64,000 nt of DNA, from NCBI GenBank assembly GCA_002507545.1, contig DAVR01000026.1, positions 95,047 through 159,046 of the forward strand, written 5' to 3'. This stretch comes from Archaeoglobus sp. UBA230 (lineage in GTDB: Archaea; Halobacteriota; Archaeoglobi; Archaeoglobales; Archaeoglobaceae). The notes under the pieces are model-generated. The model was not told the DNA's origin, did no database searches, and saw nothing but the letters and a program-made list of their open reading frames with translations. Shown in pieces: positions 16,636 to 25,887 of the stretch (the stretch's first letter is position 1; every line of letters starts with the position of its first letter). Both the position numbers and the translations under genes were made by a program.

Positions 16636-19329
16636 ATGGGGATTAGCAGGAGGGATTTTCTTAAAATATCGGCTATAGGAGGAACTCTTCTGTCTGGTCT
16701 CGGATCATATTACTTTCAGAGGGTTGCAGGAATTCAGCAGAGCGGTGTGGAACTGAAGACAGTTCGATCAGTATGCTCTCCCAACTGCACTGGAGCTTGT
16801 GGCTTTGAAGCGCTCGTTTATAATGGCAGGATTGAAACCCTGACTCAGGCAGCTGACTATCCCGAATCAGAATACGATCCGCGGGGCTGTCTGAGGGGGC
16901 AATCAATGGTCAATCTAATTTACGGGCCGGACAGGCTTAAAAAACCGCTTATTAGGGTTGGAAAAAGGGGGGAGGGGAAATTCAGAGCAGTGAGCTGGGA
17001 TGAAGCTCTCGATCATGTTGCCGACAAACTTGTGGAGATAATGAGAAAATATGGTCCGGAGTCGGTTGCAATTTCGATACAAGTACCGGGTACAGGTTAC
17101 GTGCATAAAGGGGCGATGGTAAGACTTGCATCAATGTTCGGCTGGAGCTCTCTACACGGCTACACCATGAACGGCGATCTACCAGCTTTCTGGTCTCAGA
17201 CATTTGGTGTGCAGACTGAGGAATTTGAGTCACTCGAATGGGCAAATTCCCGCTATGTCGTCATATTCGGTTCAAACGTTATGGTCACTCGCCTTCCAGA
17301 TGCGAAGTTCCTCACACTCGCCGCAGAGAGGGGAGCAAAGATAGCGGTTGTGGACCCCAACTTCACTCCCACAGCGGCGAAAGCCGATGAGTGGGTGCAG
17401 ATAAACCCCTCAACTGACTCCGCCCTCGCTTTAGGAATAGTTCGAGAGATCATCAATAAGGGGCTGTACGATGAGGAGTTTATCAAAACTTACACCGACA
17501 TGCCCCTGCTTGTAAGGCTCGACAACAAGAAGAGGTTGAGGGCACAGGATGTGAAAAGGCTTAAAGAGGTTGTCGAAAAGATGGATGTTCCCGAATATAG
17601 AGAGGTATTCGTCATCTATGACGTAAATAATGGCTTTAAGCCCGTTAATCCCGAAACCCTCGAGAGGGATTTTGATCCGATTTTGGAGGGAGAATTCGAG
17701 GTAAAACTTGTTGACGGGAAGACTGTAAAGGTTAAGCCCGTTTTCCAGCTTCTCAAGGAGGAGGTTGAAAAATACACGCCCGAGAAGGTTGCTGAAATCA
17801 TAACCCCACCAAACAGAGACAAGTCTGAATACACTGAAACCATAAGAAGGCTTGCGGTAGAGATGGCAACTGTAAAACCTTTGCATATCATATACGGGGC
17901 GAGTAACTACCAGTGGTTCCACGGAGACCTGAAGGGAAGGGCTCTCTCCTTAATAGTAGCCCTCACGGGTAACATAGGAAAGAGTGGAGCTGGTATATCA
18001 ACCTACGCTGGACAATTCAAGATAAGGTGGCCGCTCGGGGCATGGTGGAGCTTCAAGGGAAGGAAAAACAAGTGGGTTACCTACCTTCTCTGGATGAACA
18101 AAGAGTATAGGGAGAGCGAAGAATTCAAGAAGTACAACAGGGAGACACCATACCCGAAGAATGATGTCAAAGCCTTTCTCTTCGGATGGAACAATCCCTT
18201 CGACCAACACAATATGGCGAACAGAATGATAGAATATGCTGAAAGCGGGGAACTGGAGCTAATCGTTGCCATTGACTTCCAGATGACCACATCGTGCAAG
18301 TGGGCAGATGTTGTGTTGCCGGGAGTGACATGGTATGAGAAATACGAACTCACCGCAACGATTCTTCACCCCTACGTCCAGATTCAGCAGCCCGCTATTG
18401 AACCACTATTCGAGTGTATGCCGGAGATATGGATATTCAAGGAGCTGGCAAAAAGGCTTGTTGAAAGATGGGACGATGAGGAGCTTAAGAGAAGGATTGC
18501 CGAGTTCTACCCGGATTCCCAGCTGTTCATGGAAGAGGAGGAGGCTATAAGAGGAGGTAGATGGAACCTGAAACTTGCCAGAGAAATAGCGAACAAAGCC
18601 TCACTAAAGGCTATCGAGCTTATGCTCGAAACGGGAGGGGAACTTGTCGAAGGTATCACACTCGAAAAGTTGCTGAAGGGTCCCGTAAGGCTAAACCTCC
18701 CTACACCAAACAAAAGGCAGATTCCGTTCTGGGAGCAGATAAATCTCAAAAAGCCGTTTCCACCGCAGTCATTCCCAGTCCCGCTCTCAAAAACTGCAAG
18801 ATTCGTTAAGAGTGGGAGGATAGAGTTCTACAAGGAAGAAGACGTTTTCATTGATCTGGGCGAAACTTTGCCGGTTCACAAAGACCCCTTCGTTGATACC
18901 GAATACAAGGTAAATCCCGAAGCGAAGATGAAGTATAAGTATGTTTATATCACAAGAAACGCCCTCTACAGAGTCCACTCGACTCACAGCAACAACATAA
19001 CGATGCTCGAACTTCAGGACTTCAAGCCAAGAGTATGGATGAATCCTCAAACTGCTAAGGAGAATGGCATCAAAGAAGGAGATCTGGTTGAAGTTTACAA
19101 CGATCGCGGCAAAGTTTATGGTTATGCGGTTTTTGATACAGGACTGCATCCGGGCGTCATAATCTTCGAGCAGGGATGGTGGAGCAGGTATCTGAGGGGG
19201 ACTTCCTACAACTCCCTCACGTATCCATGGATCAAAGCCACTCATCTCGCCTACTTTGTTCCAGGAATATGGGAGCCCACCACAGCATGGAATGAGGCTG
19301 CATGCGCTGTGAGAAAGGTTCAGATGTAG
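16636..19329 (+). CDS. Tat-exported NarG-like (type II DMSO reductase family) molybdopterin oxidoreductase, catalytic subunit
   Basis: 897 residues from the ATG at 16636 (AGGTGGTG upstream; a GTG at 16633 is less likely). Twin-arginine signal SRRDFLK at 4-10, then [4Fe-4S] ligands C47, C51, C55 and C85 (C-x3-C-x3-C). NGDLPAFWSQTFG around D181 matches the DLP motif in which Asp binds Mo in NarG, selenate, chlorate and ethylbenzene-type enzymes. VVIFGSNVMVTRLPDAKFL and WFHGDLKGRALSLIVALTG are also of this class. The set of catalytic, FeS, NrfD and TorD genes recalls the A. fulgidus cluster linked to (per)chlorate reduction. Substrate (nitrate, perchlorate or another oxyanion) cannot be read from sequence. 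Confidence 0.9.
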   Translation: MGISRRDFLKISAIGGTLLSGLGSYYFQRVAGIQQSGVELKTVRSVCSPNCTGACGFEALVYNGRIETLTQAADYPESEYDPRGCLRGQSMVNLIYGPDRLKKPLIRVGKRGEGKFRAVSWDEALDHVADKLVEIMRKYGPESVAISIQVPGTGYVHKGAMVRLASMFGWSSLHGYTMNGDLPAFWSQTFGVQTEEFESLEWANSRYVVIFGSNVMVTRLPDAKFLTLAAERGAKIAVVDPNFTPTAAKADEWVQINPSTDSALALGIVREIINKGLYDEEFIKTYTDMPLLVRLDNKKRLRAQDVKRLKEVVEKMDVPEYREVFVIYDVNNGFKPVNPETLERDFDPILEGEFEVKLVDGKTVKVKPVFQLLKEEVEKYTPEKVAEIITPPNRDKSEYTETIRRLAVEMATVKPLHIIYGASNYQWFHGDLKGRALSLIVALTGNIGKSGAGISTYAGQFKIRWPLGAWWSFKGRKNKWVTYLLWMNKEYRESEEFKKYNRETPYPKNDVKAFLFGWNNPFDQHNMANRMIEYAESGELELIVAIDFQMTTSCKWADVVLPGVTWYEKYELTATILHPYVQIQQPAIEPLFECMPEIWIFKELAKRLVERWDDEELKRRIAEFYPDSQLFMEEEEAIRGGRWNLKLAREIANKASLKAIELMLETGGELVEGITLEKLLKGPVRLNLPTPNKRQIPFWEQINLKKPFPPQSFPVPLSKTARFVKSGRIEFYKEEDVFIDLGETLPVHKDPFVDTEYKVNPEAKMKYKYVYITRNALYRVHSTHSNNITMLELQDFKPRVWMNPQTAKENGIKEGDLVEVYNDRGKVYGYAVFDTGLHPGVIIFEQGWWSRYLRGTSYNSLTYPWIKATHLAYFVPGIWEPTTAWNEAACAVRKVQM

Positions 19330-19345
19330 GCGTGAAGGTGGTAGT

Positions 19346-20101
19346 ATGGTGAGATACGGGATGGTCATTGACTTGAACAGGTGCATCGGATGCAGAAGCT
19401 GTGCCGTCATCTGCAAGATACACAACTCCTTACCGCCGGGGACTTGGTGGCACAGGGTGGAGACTGTCGGCTCCAGAGAGCATCATGTGTCTGTAGGGAA
19501 GTTTCCCGATCTGAGCGAGGTATATCTTCCAGTCCCGTGCATGCATTGCGACAATCCCCCATGCGTGAAGGTCTGTCCCGTCGGCGCTACTTGGAAGAGA
19601 GAGGATGGTGTGGTGCTGGTTGACTTTGAAAGGTGCATAGGCTGCAGATACTGCATGACCGCCTGTCCTTACGGAGTTAGACAGTTTAACTGGGAAGATA
19701 AGGAAAAGGCAATCGAGAAGGGGTTCAGGACAGCGGGTTTTGATGGAGAGTATGTTGATGGATACAGACATGGATATCCATTGGATCACAGGACGAAGGA
19801 TGGTAGATTAGTTTACACCCCAGAAAGACCGAGGGGTGTGGTGGAGAAATGCACCTTCTGCGTGCAATACATTGATCAGGGATTGAAGCCCGCATGCGTC
19901 CGAGGCTGTCCGGGCAATGCCAGAATTTTCGGCGATCTCGACGATCCCAACAGCGAGATTTCGAAGGTTTTGAGAGACAAGGCTTATATCAGACTGCTTG
20001 AAGATGTCGGAACCGAACCAAAGGTTTTCTACATCCTGCCGGTGCGTAAGAAGGGCAGAGGGATTATTAGCTACTCAACCAAGCTGGAGGTGAAAAGATG
20101 A
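19346..20101 (+). CDS. Four-cluster ferredoxin-like electron-transfer subunit of the molybdoenzyme
   Basis: 251 residues with four cysteine groups: CIGCRSCAVIC, CMHCDNPPCVKVC, CIGCRYCMTAC and CTFCVQYIDQGLKPACVRGC (its first CxxC group split by a long loop), the DmsB/PsrB/NrfC pattern. It carries electrons between the membrane NrfD subunit and the molybdopterin subunit. It has no signal of its own, so it is probably exported piggy-back with the Tat-carrying catalytic subunit. It begins 16 bases after the catalytic gene and overlaps the NrfD gene by four bases. Confidence 0.95.
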   Translation: MVRYGMVIDLNRCIGCRSCAVICKIHNSLPPGTWWHRVETVGSREHHVSVGKFPDLSEVYLPVPCMHCDNPPCVKVCPVGATWKREDGVVLVDFERCIGCRYCMTACPYGVRQFNWEDKEKAIEKGFRTAGFDGEYVDGYRHGYPLDHRTKDGRLVYTPERPRGVVEKCTFCVQYIDQGLKPACVRGCPGNARIFGDLDDPNSEISKVLRDKAYIRLLEDVGTEPKVFYILPVRKKGRGIISYSTKLEVKR

Positions 20102-21312
20102 AATTTAGGGCAGCAATTGCAATACTACTCATCATCGCTGCAATAGGAATTGCAGCTTGGATTTACCAGCTTCAGGAGGGGTTGATAGTTACCAACATGC
20201 GTAATCCCTTCAGCTGGGGACTTTACATCGCCACATGGGCTTTCTTCGTCGGCACAGCTGCTGGTGGGCTTGTGGTTTCATCCGCGATCTACATCTTTGG
20301 GGCTAAGGAGTTTAAGCCGATTGCTCCTGTGGCTTCTACGACAGCTTTCATCTTCGCTGTGGGTGCAATGGTTATGGTGCTGCCAGACCTGGGTAGGGTG
20401 GACAGAATCTTCAACATCTTCCTGTATCCCAACTTCTCATCCCTCATGCCCTGGGATCTGATAGTTCTTTCCACCTATGCCTTCCTTTCGGCGATTTACA
20501 CCTATGTTCTCCTCATGCCGAGGATAGCCGAAAAAGGTGTGCTGGGATTCCTGAAGAGAGGCTCTCCGAATGTGGACGAACTCAGGGAGAAGTCGGAGAG
20601 GTATGCCAAAATCCTCGCTCCCATCGCCCTGCCCTTCGCCATACTCATCCACACTGTTACTGCATGGGTTCTGGCAACACAGCTATCAAGACCTTGGTGG
20701 TACGGAGGGCTCCTTGCTCCAACCTTTATCGCAGCTGCGATTGCCACAGGTCCAGCGGTGGTGATACTTGCCTCACTTTTCGTTTACGGATACAACGAGA
20801 GACTTAAAAATGCATACAGACTGCTCGCGAAGATTTCTGCATCCTCCTCAGCAGCTCTCCTCTTCATGTATTACAACGACTTCCTCGTAAGATACTGGTG
20901 GGGAGAAGGACTGGAATACGAGGCTCTGGCAATCGTCTTTAAGGATTACCTCCACATTCACTTCCTCGAAATCGTGTTCATCCTACTCGCCGCTGCAATT
21001 CTTGCAAAAGCCGCAACGAAGATGGGGTTGGTAGTGGGTAGTGTCTTCGTGAACGTCGGTGTTTACTTCCACAGATTTCTGCTTATGCCTCCAGCCTATA
21101 ACGTCTTCGCCTTCCAGATTGAAGGGTGGTCATATCCAATAGCTCTTGGAGAAGTGAGGGGAAGCCTGCTCAACCCCCAGCCCGTTTTCGTGGACTACTG
21201 GAACTATATTCCATCACCGGTAGAGATTGCGATCACCGCAGGGATTTCAGCAATTCTACTACTCGTTCTCGTTGCATTGCTGAAGGTTCTTCCAGTGAGC
21301 GAGGATACATGA
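20098..21312 (+). CDS. NrfD/PsrC-family membrane anchor subunit
   Basis: 404 residues with about ten hydrophobic helices. The NrfD signature NPFSWGLYIATWAFFVGTAAG occurs near residue 37 and TRPW-like AWVLATQLSRPWWYGG near 190. It is the quinol-interacting membrane part of the complex. NarG-class enzymes usually use a cytochrome b (NarI) or a soluble haem-b subunit, so a NrfD anchor on a type II catalytic subunit is a mixed architecture. The stop overlaps the torD start (ATGA). Confidence 0.93.
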   Translation: MKFRAAIAILLIIAAIGIAAWIYQLQEGLIVTNMRNPFSWGLYIATWAFFVGTAAGGLVVSSAIYIFGAKEFKPIAPVASTTAFIFAVGAMVMVLPDLGRVDRIFNIFLYPNFSSLMPWDLIVLSTYAFLSAIYTYVLLMPRIAEKGVLGFLKRGSPNVDELREKSERYAKILAPIALPFAILIHTVTAWVLATQLSRPWWYGGLLAPTFIAAAIATGPAVVILASLFVYGYNERLKNAYRLLAKISASSSAALLFMYYNDFLVRYWWGEGLEYEALAIVFKDYLHIHFLEIVFILLAAAILAKAATKMGLVVGSVFVNVGVYFHRFLLMPPAYNVFAFQIEGWSYPIALGEVRGSLLNPQPVFVDYWNYIPSPVEIAITAGISAILLLVLVALLKVLPVSEDT

Positions 21313-21782
21313 AAGAGAAGATACTCAAACTCTTTTCCATAATTTTTTCCTATCCTGATGAGGAGAAACTTAAGACTGCAATTTCCCTTGCTGAAGAACT
21401 TGGATTCAGTGAGATAGCAGAGAAACTGAAAGTGGTGGATATGGTAGAACTCCAGTCTGAATACACACTTCTCTTCATTTCAGCTCACCCCTCAATCCCC
21501 TGTCCACCTTACCAGTCCTACTTCGAAGAAGGAAAGGTTTACGGGAGGGCTTCGGTGAGGATTAAGGACCTCTACCTGAAATTCGGTCTTGACTACGTTT
21601 ATGAAGCTGAACCAGCAGACCACATCTCTGTCGAGCTCGAATTTCTGTCCTTCTATCCCGAACATTTGGATGAATTCAGGGATTGGTTTCTGAAGTTTGC
21701 TGACTGCGTGGAGAGAAATTCCAGCATCTATTCAATCTTTGCAAGGGCATTCAGGATATTTCTGACAGATGCGGGGCGTTGA
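21309..21782 (+). CDS. TorD/DmsD-family molybdoenzyme chaperone
   Basis: 157 residues from the ATG that overlaps the NrfD stop. It is all-helical, with LFSIIFSYPDEEKL at the start and the conserved SIPCPPYQSYFEEGKVYG and AEPADHISVELEFLSF, the P-x-S/Y and EPxDHhxxEhxFh motifs of TorD/DmsD. It binds the twin-arginine leader and apo-enzyme until molybdopterin insertion, in the cytoplasm. Confidence 0.92.
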   Translation: MKEKILKLFSIIFSYPDEEKLKTAISLAEELGFSEIAEKLKVVDMVELQSEYTLLFISAHPSIPCPPYQSYFEEGKVYGRASVRIKDLYLKFGLDYVYEAEPADHISVELEFLSFYPEHLDEFRDWFLKFADCVERNSSIYSIFARAFRIFLTDAGR

Positions 21783-21808
21783 TGATTTTTACTGGCAATC
21801 AGATACAA

Positions 21809-22447
21809 TCAGCCAGCAACTAAAAACCCTACTGCAAACATTAGATGCAAAAACAGCAGGGAAAAACCGAATTTTCGAAGGGTGAGACGTTCGGAAATCA
21901 ACATTACGACAGTTGCGATTACTATGACGGGGATGGAGATGACCAAGGGGGCGAAAAAGTAGAACACTACAGCGAGAGGAATCAGGGAGAGATAATTTTT
22001 TGCATTCACCCCTGAATATATCCTGGAGTCTGCAAGAAAGAAGTTGAAAATCGTGAGGGAGAGGAGCAGAATGAGGGGGGTGACGATCTGCTGAATTCCT
22101 GCACCTGACACAAGAGCCATCATCGGGAAGGGGTAGGTTAAAGCAAGAGCTCCGAGCTTTGTTGAAAGTCTTCTGTCCCTTGTGATCTTAAGTAATGCGA
22201 AGAGAGAGGAGTAGAATATCAGAATGATAACGATTTCGGCATTCAGCAGAGCAAGGTAAATGGATACCACTGCGAGAACAGAGGGGAAGAGAAGGGAAAA
22301 ATCCTTCCTTAGATTCATAAGGGGGTTGACTGAAAATAACGAAAGGATTGCGATAAGAATTCCAAGAATGCTGAAGTATTTCAACCCCAAAATGGTGGAG
22401 GCAAGCCATATGCTTATTACTCCCCCCATCCTTGGCAGGAGCTTCAT
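21809..22447 (-). CDS. Integral membrane protein, possibly YwiC-like
   Basis: 212 residues with six or seven hydrophobic segments and few charges. The loop LLKITRDRRLSTKLGALALTYPFP has the flavour of YwiC-like membrane proteins, which also occur beside anaerobic respiratory reductases, but I am not certain. It converges on torD. No catalytic residues visible. Confidence 0.6.
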   Translation of the reverse strand: MKLLPRMGGVISIWLASTILGLKYFSILGILIAILSLFSVNPLMNLRKDFSLLFPSVLAVVSIYLALLNAEIVIILIFYSSLFALLKITRDRRLSTKLGALALTYPFPMMALVSGAGIQQIVTPLILLLSLTIFNFFLADSRIYSGVNAKNYLSLIPLAVVFYFFAPLVISIPVIVIATVVMLISERLTLRKFGFSLLFLHLMFAVGFLVAG

Positions 22448-22526
22448 AAGAAAATATTAAAGAACGGGGAAAAATAGAGGTTCTCCCTAAGATTTTCAGT
22501 TTTGTCAAACACCCTAAAAAGCTCGC

Positions 22527-23828
22527 TTACTTCCACCCCAGCAATCTCTTCTCTCCCTCGAGCCTCCTTATCTCAGTCACATCCTGCACAACCTCCAGCG
22601 TTCCCAGATATTCCCCCTCATCTTTAACCGCAAAATATCTTATGTGGATCATCCTTCCGCCGAGATTTATCCAGAACTCGGCAAAATTCCTCTCTCCGTT
22701 CCTGAAAGCCTTTAGGATTTTATCAACTATGTGCACACTTCTCGGCGGGTGGCAGAAGTGAACTTTTCTACCTATGATCGAAGGAGTGCGGGCGAATATC
22801 CTGTGCCCCCCTGAGTAGAACCTCACCCTGTCGTGTTTGTCAACGAAGGTGATGTCAAAAGGTAAAGCTTTGAAGATAGCGTTAATTTCTCTCTGCGAGA
22901 CGTATCCCTCATCAAGTCTCAAATCCCCCTCTCTCACAACTTCGTATTCGTCGGGCTTTAGAAGCTGTCCCTTGAGCAAATTCTGCACCTCCTGAGGCAG
23001 GTTGATTAGCTGCTCGGCGGATATGGAGGTTTCGATTTGATAGGGATAAAGGGGCTCTGCTGAACTTTCCCATTTAGGAGGAGAGACTTTGTAGTAGCCT
23101 ATGAGTTCCTCCTGCTCCCTTATTGCCCTCCACTCACCCTCACTCAGAAGTATCTTCAGGGTGGGATAGAAGATGTTGTTCTCCCTGAAGACCATATCGA
23201 GGAGTGCTGAGGAGACGTCTTTCGCTTTCTCAACAACCCTTCTAATGTAATCTTCCCACCTCTCTCCCGAATCGGTTGTAAGCAATTTGTGCAAAACTCT
23301 CAATCCAGCTCGAATCTCATCGTGCTTGAACCACAAAACGTTCGGGATTGCAGTTATCCCTCTCCTCTCGATGTAGGGAAATATCAGCATCTCTTCTCTA
23401 TTGTAGTGGGTGTAGCCAACTTTAAGGAGTTCCGAGACAACTGTTTCCATTTCCTCCAGAATCTCGTCCTTCATCTCTTTTTCGAGAGTATTGGCTAAGA
23501 GTCCAAGCATTTCAGCGTCCTTAACTATTTCTCTGTTTTCGAGATAGAGTGTGTGAAGGGGATGCCCTTTGGGGATGTCGTCAGCACTGAATGCTCCTTC
23601 AACGCTCTCTCTGAAAAGCTCGACATGAATGTCGCACATTTTGGCTATTTCCCTCGTTGAAATCCCCTCTTTTACGAGTTCCTGCTCTATCAACGGTATT
23701 TCAAGGGGGGAGATGCTCGCAAGCACATCCTTAAACTGCTCCTTCAACTCGGCAACATCCTTTCCATCGTGTATTTGCCTGAGAAGATTCTTTAACACTT
23801 CTTTTTTATCTTCAGAATTAGCATTCAT
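22527..23828 (-). CDS. DUF438 protein with hemerythrin-like and PAS domains
   Basis: 433 residues. The N-terminus (1-95) is DUF438 (FKDVLASISPLEIPLIEQELVKEG, then HVELFRESVEG). A hemerythrin-like helical bundle follows (95-250), with HPLHTLYLEN, HYNREEMLIFPYIE, KHDEIRAGL and ENNIFYPTL providing His/Glu ligands for a di-iron site. The C-terminus (about 310-430) is a PAS domain (ITFVDKHDRVRFYSGG ... YLGTLEVVQDVTEIRRLEGEKR). Such proteins are thought to sense O2, NO or redox state. It is divergent from a DUF1858 gene and near the flavodiiron protein, consistent with oxidative or nitrosative stress. Confidence 0.88.
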   Translation of the reverse strand: MNANSEDKKEVLKNLLRQIHDGKDVAELKEQFKDVLASISPLEIPLIEQELVKEGISTREIAKMCDIHVELFRESVEGAFSADDIPKGHPLHTLYLENREIVKDAEMLGLLANTLEKEMKDEILEEMETVVSELLKVGYTHYNREEMLIFPYIERRGITAIPNVLWFKHDEIRAGLRVLHKLLTTDSGERWEDYIRRVVEKAKDVSSALLDMVFRENNIFYPTLKILLSEGEWRAIREQEELIGYYKVSPPKWESSAEPLYPYQIETSISAEQLINLPQEVQNLLKGQLLKPDEYEVVREGDLRLDEGYVSQREINAIFKALPFDITFVDKHDRVRFYSGGHRIFARTPSIIGRKVHFCHPPRSVHIVDKILKAFRNGERNFAEFWINLGGRMIHIRYFAVKDEGEYLGTLEVVQDVTEIRRLEGEKRLLGWK

Positions 23829-23863
23829 GAAAAAACACTTCCCAAAAATTATTTTATCTTTTC

Positions 23864-23899
23864 CCCGTAAGATTTCGATTTAACTCCCGTAAAATTTCG
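23864..23899. repeat. Direct repeat CCCGTAARATTTCG, 22-bp period, in the divergent promoter
   Basis: CCCGTAAGATTTCG (23864-23877) and CCCGTAAAATTTCG (23886-23899), 13 of 14 identical and exactly 22 bases apart (about two helical turns). They sit between the DUF438 (minus) and DUF1858 (plus) genes, as expected for tandem regulator binding on one DNA face. Confidence 0.5.
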
Positions 23900-23935
23900 C
23901 GGAAAATAATTTATTGTTTAGTGTTGAGTAACGTT

Positions 23936-24394
23936 ATGGCAGGAATAGCGGATTTGAGAGATGTATCCTTACCAGAGGCTCTGAGCAGGATGGTTGAAAC
24001 GCTGGAAGAAATCAGTATTGGGGAGAAGGTTGAGTTTATCCTCGACAAGAATGCTAATATTGGAGCTATTGTTGAGCACATTTCCGATTATGCTGAGTGC
24101 GATGCAGAGCAGAAGGAAAAGTTCACCCTCCTTAGAGTGGTAAAGAAGGCCGATTTTGAAATAGGGGAAGAAGAGATTACAATAGACGAGAACACCAACG
24201 TCGGAAGGTTGATCGAGAAGTATCCCGATGCTATAGAGATTCTTGCCTCCTACGGCTTCACACCCCTCAAAAACCCGGTTCTCAGAAAAACCCTCGCCAA
24301 AACGATTACTCTTGAAAGGGCAAGGAAGTTGAAGGGCTTGAGTGATGCAGAATTTCAGGAAATGCTTGAGAAGCTGAGGGCTCTGCAGAAATGA
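23936..24394 (+). CDS. DUF1858-domain protein
   Basis: About 152 residues from the ATG at 23936 (an in-frame GTG lies at 23921). The N-terminal half (LPEALSRMVETLEEISIGEKVEFILD) looks like a TusA/DUF2249-like alpha-beta domain without its CPxP motif. The C-terminal half (ITIDENTNVGRLIEKYPDAIEILASYGF ... MAKTITLERARK-like), given here in part, is a DUF1858 helical domain. These domains often accompany DUF438/hemerythrin proteins, and here the two genes are divergent neighbours. Function unknown. Confidence 0.78.
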   Translation: MAGIADLRDVSLPEALSRMVETLEEISIGEKVEFILDKNANIGAIVEHISDYAECDAEQKEKFTLLRVVKKADFEIGEEEITIDENTNVGRLIEKYPDAIEILASYGFTPLKNPVLRKTLAKTITLERARKLKGLSDAEFQEMLEKLRALQK

Positions 24395-24440
24395 GAGTCT
24401 CGAACAAGTGTAATTGGGTTAGATGAGGAGAGTGAGTAGT

Positions 24441-24719
24441 ATGTCACTTGAAGAGTGGATTAAGGCTGAAAGCCTTGAAAAGGCTGAAGAGTATCACAAA
24501 AGATACAACTATGCCATAACCAATTCGATCAGGAGGAAAATACTCAGGATGATTCAGGAAGGTAAGAGCGAGGAGGAGATAATGCAGAGCTTATCCATAA
24601 CCAAAAAGCAGCTGGATTATCACCTAAAAATCCTCGAATATGGATTTTGCATAAAGAGGGAGGGTGACAGGTGGATTGTTACCGAAGCAGGAAATATTGT
24701 AGACAAAATTAGGGGGTGA
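24441..24719 (+). CDS. Winged-helix transcriptional regulator (ArsR-like)
   Basis: 92 residues from the ATG at 24441 (GAGGAG 10 bases upstream; an in-frame ATG at 24423 gives 98). The fold is wHTH: ITNSIRRKILRMIQEGKSEEEIMQSL, recognition helix ITKKQLDYHLKILE, wing FCIKREGDRWIVTEAG. One cysteine in the wing. It leads the operon with the flavodiiron protein and ferredoxin and probably regulates it. Confidence 0.82.
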   Translation: MSLEEWIKAESLEKAEEYHKRYNYAITNSIRRKILRMIQEGKSEEEIMQSLSITKKQLDYHLKILEYGFCIKREGDRWIVTEAGNIVDKIRG

Positions 24720-24725
24720 GGGAGC

Positions 24726-25883
24726 ATGGAGATTGTTAAGAACGTATACTGGGTTGGTGTTAAGGACTGGAACAGAAGAATTTTTGATTCGTTGATACCT
24801 CTACCCCAGGGCACAAGCTATAACAGCTATCTGATAGTCAACAAGAAGACAGCACTTATAGATACAGTTAACCCCGGATTTGAAGAGAAACTGAGAGAAA
24901 ACATCGAAAAAATTCTGGATGTGTCAGAGATAGATTACCTCGTCATGAACCATGCCGAGCCTGATCACGCTGGAGCAATTCCCTATATACTGGAGCTGAG
25001 CGATGCTGTGCTATTAACCACGGAAAAGGGAGCTGAGGTAGCCAAATCGTATTATGGAGTTCCTAAGGATAGAACAAAGGTTGTAGGAGATGGAGAGGTT
25101 ATCAGCCTCGGCAGTAAAACCCTGAAGTTCATACACGCACCATGGCTTCACTGGCCAGAGACGATGTTCACATACCTCGTAGAGGACAGGATACTTTTCC
25201 CATGCGATTTCCTTGGCTGTCACACAGCTTACGGCTTCTACGACGATGAGGTGCCGGAGATCATCTACTACGCCCAGCGCTACTTCGGGGAGATAATGAT
25301 GCCATTCAGAAACATGGGTAAGAAGGCGATGAAGAAGTTAAAGGAACTCGAAATAGACATCATAGCCCCCAGCCACGGTCCAATATACAGAAACCCGGAG
25401 AGAATCCTCTCTGCCTACGAGAAGTGGACTGTCGGAGAGACGAGGAGAAAGGTCATCGTTGTTTACGCGAGCATGTGGGGAGCTACGGAGAAAATGGTCA
25501 ACCTGATCGCTGACATTCTTCTCTCAGAAGGTGTTGAGGTTGCAGTCCACAACCTCGCCTTCGCCGACATAGGAGAGATAGCAAAAGACCTCGTGGATTC
25601 GCGGGGAATAGTGCTGGGCACACCTACCGTTCTGGGAGGTATGCACCCCATCGCGTTGTTTGCTGTAAGCCTCGTTAAAGCACTGAGACCACCACTTCGC
25701 TACGGAGTCGCGGTTAGCTCATTTGGTTGGAGCGGTGGAGCGATGAAGCAAATCAGCGAGATGCTTTCACCTATGAAAATTGAGATTCTCGGTGCGGTGG
25801 AAGTTAAGGGCTATCCCTCTGAAGAGGACTTGGAGAAGCTTAGAAGAATAGCAAAGGAGCTTGCTGAGAAAGTAAAGGGGTAG
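24726..25883 (+). CDS. fprA: Flavodiiron protein (A-type flavoprotein, FprA)
   Basis: 385 residues. N-terminal metallo-beta-lactamase domain with di-iron ligands in NHAEPDHAG near residue 79, H146-type WLHWPETM and the DFLGCH segment. The C-terminal flavodoxin domain begins near 243 (VIVVYASMWGATEKM, the FMN phosphate loop) and includes GTPTVLGGMHP and SSFGWSGGA. It reduces O2 to water or NO to N2O in the cytoplasm, receiving electrons from rubredoxin, ferredoxin or F420H2. It is directly followed by a ferredoxin. Confidence 0.96.
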   Translation: MEIVKNVYWVGVKDWNRRIFDSLIPLPQGTSYNSYLIVNKKTALIDTVNPGFEEKLRENIEKILDVSEIDYLVMNHAEPDHAGAIPYILELSDAVLLTTEKGAEVAKSYYGVPKDRTKVVGDGEVISLGSKTLKFIHAPWLHWPETMFTYLVEDRILFPCDFLGCHTAYGFYDDEVPEIIYYAQRYFGEIMMPFRNMGKKAMKKLKELEIDIIAPSHGPIYRNPERILSAYEKWTVGETRRKVIVVYASMWGATEKMVNLIADILLSEGVEVAVHNLAFADIGEIAKDLVDSRGIVLGTPTVLGGMHPIALFAVSLVKALRPPLRYGVAVSSFGWSGGAMKQISEMLSPMKIEILGAVEVKGYPSEEDLEKLRRIAKELAEKVKG

Positions 25884-25887
25884 TTGA

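Noticed and set aside
18787..19425. 212-residue minus-strand frame across the molybdoenzyme end
   Set aside because: It spans the end of the catalytic gene and the start of the FeS gene on the opposite strand; both are clearly coding on the plus strand.
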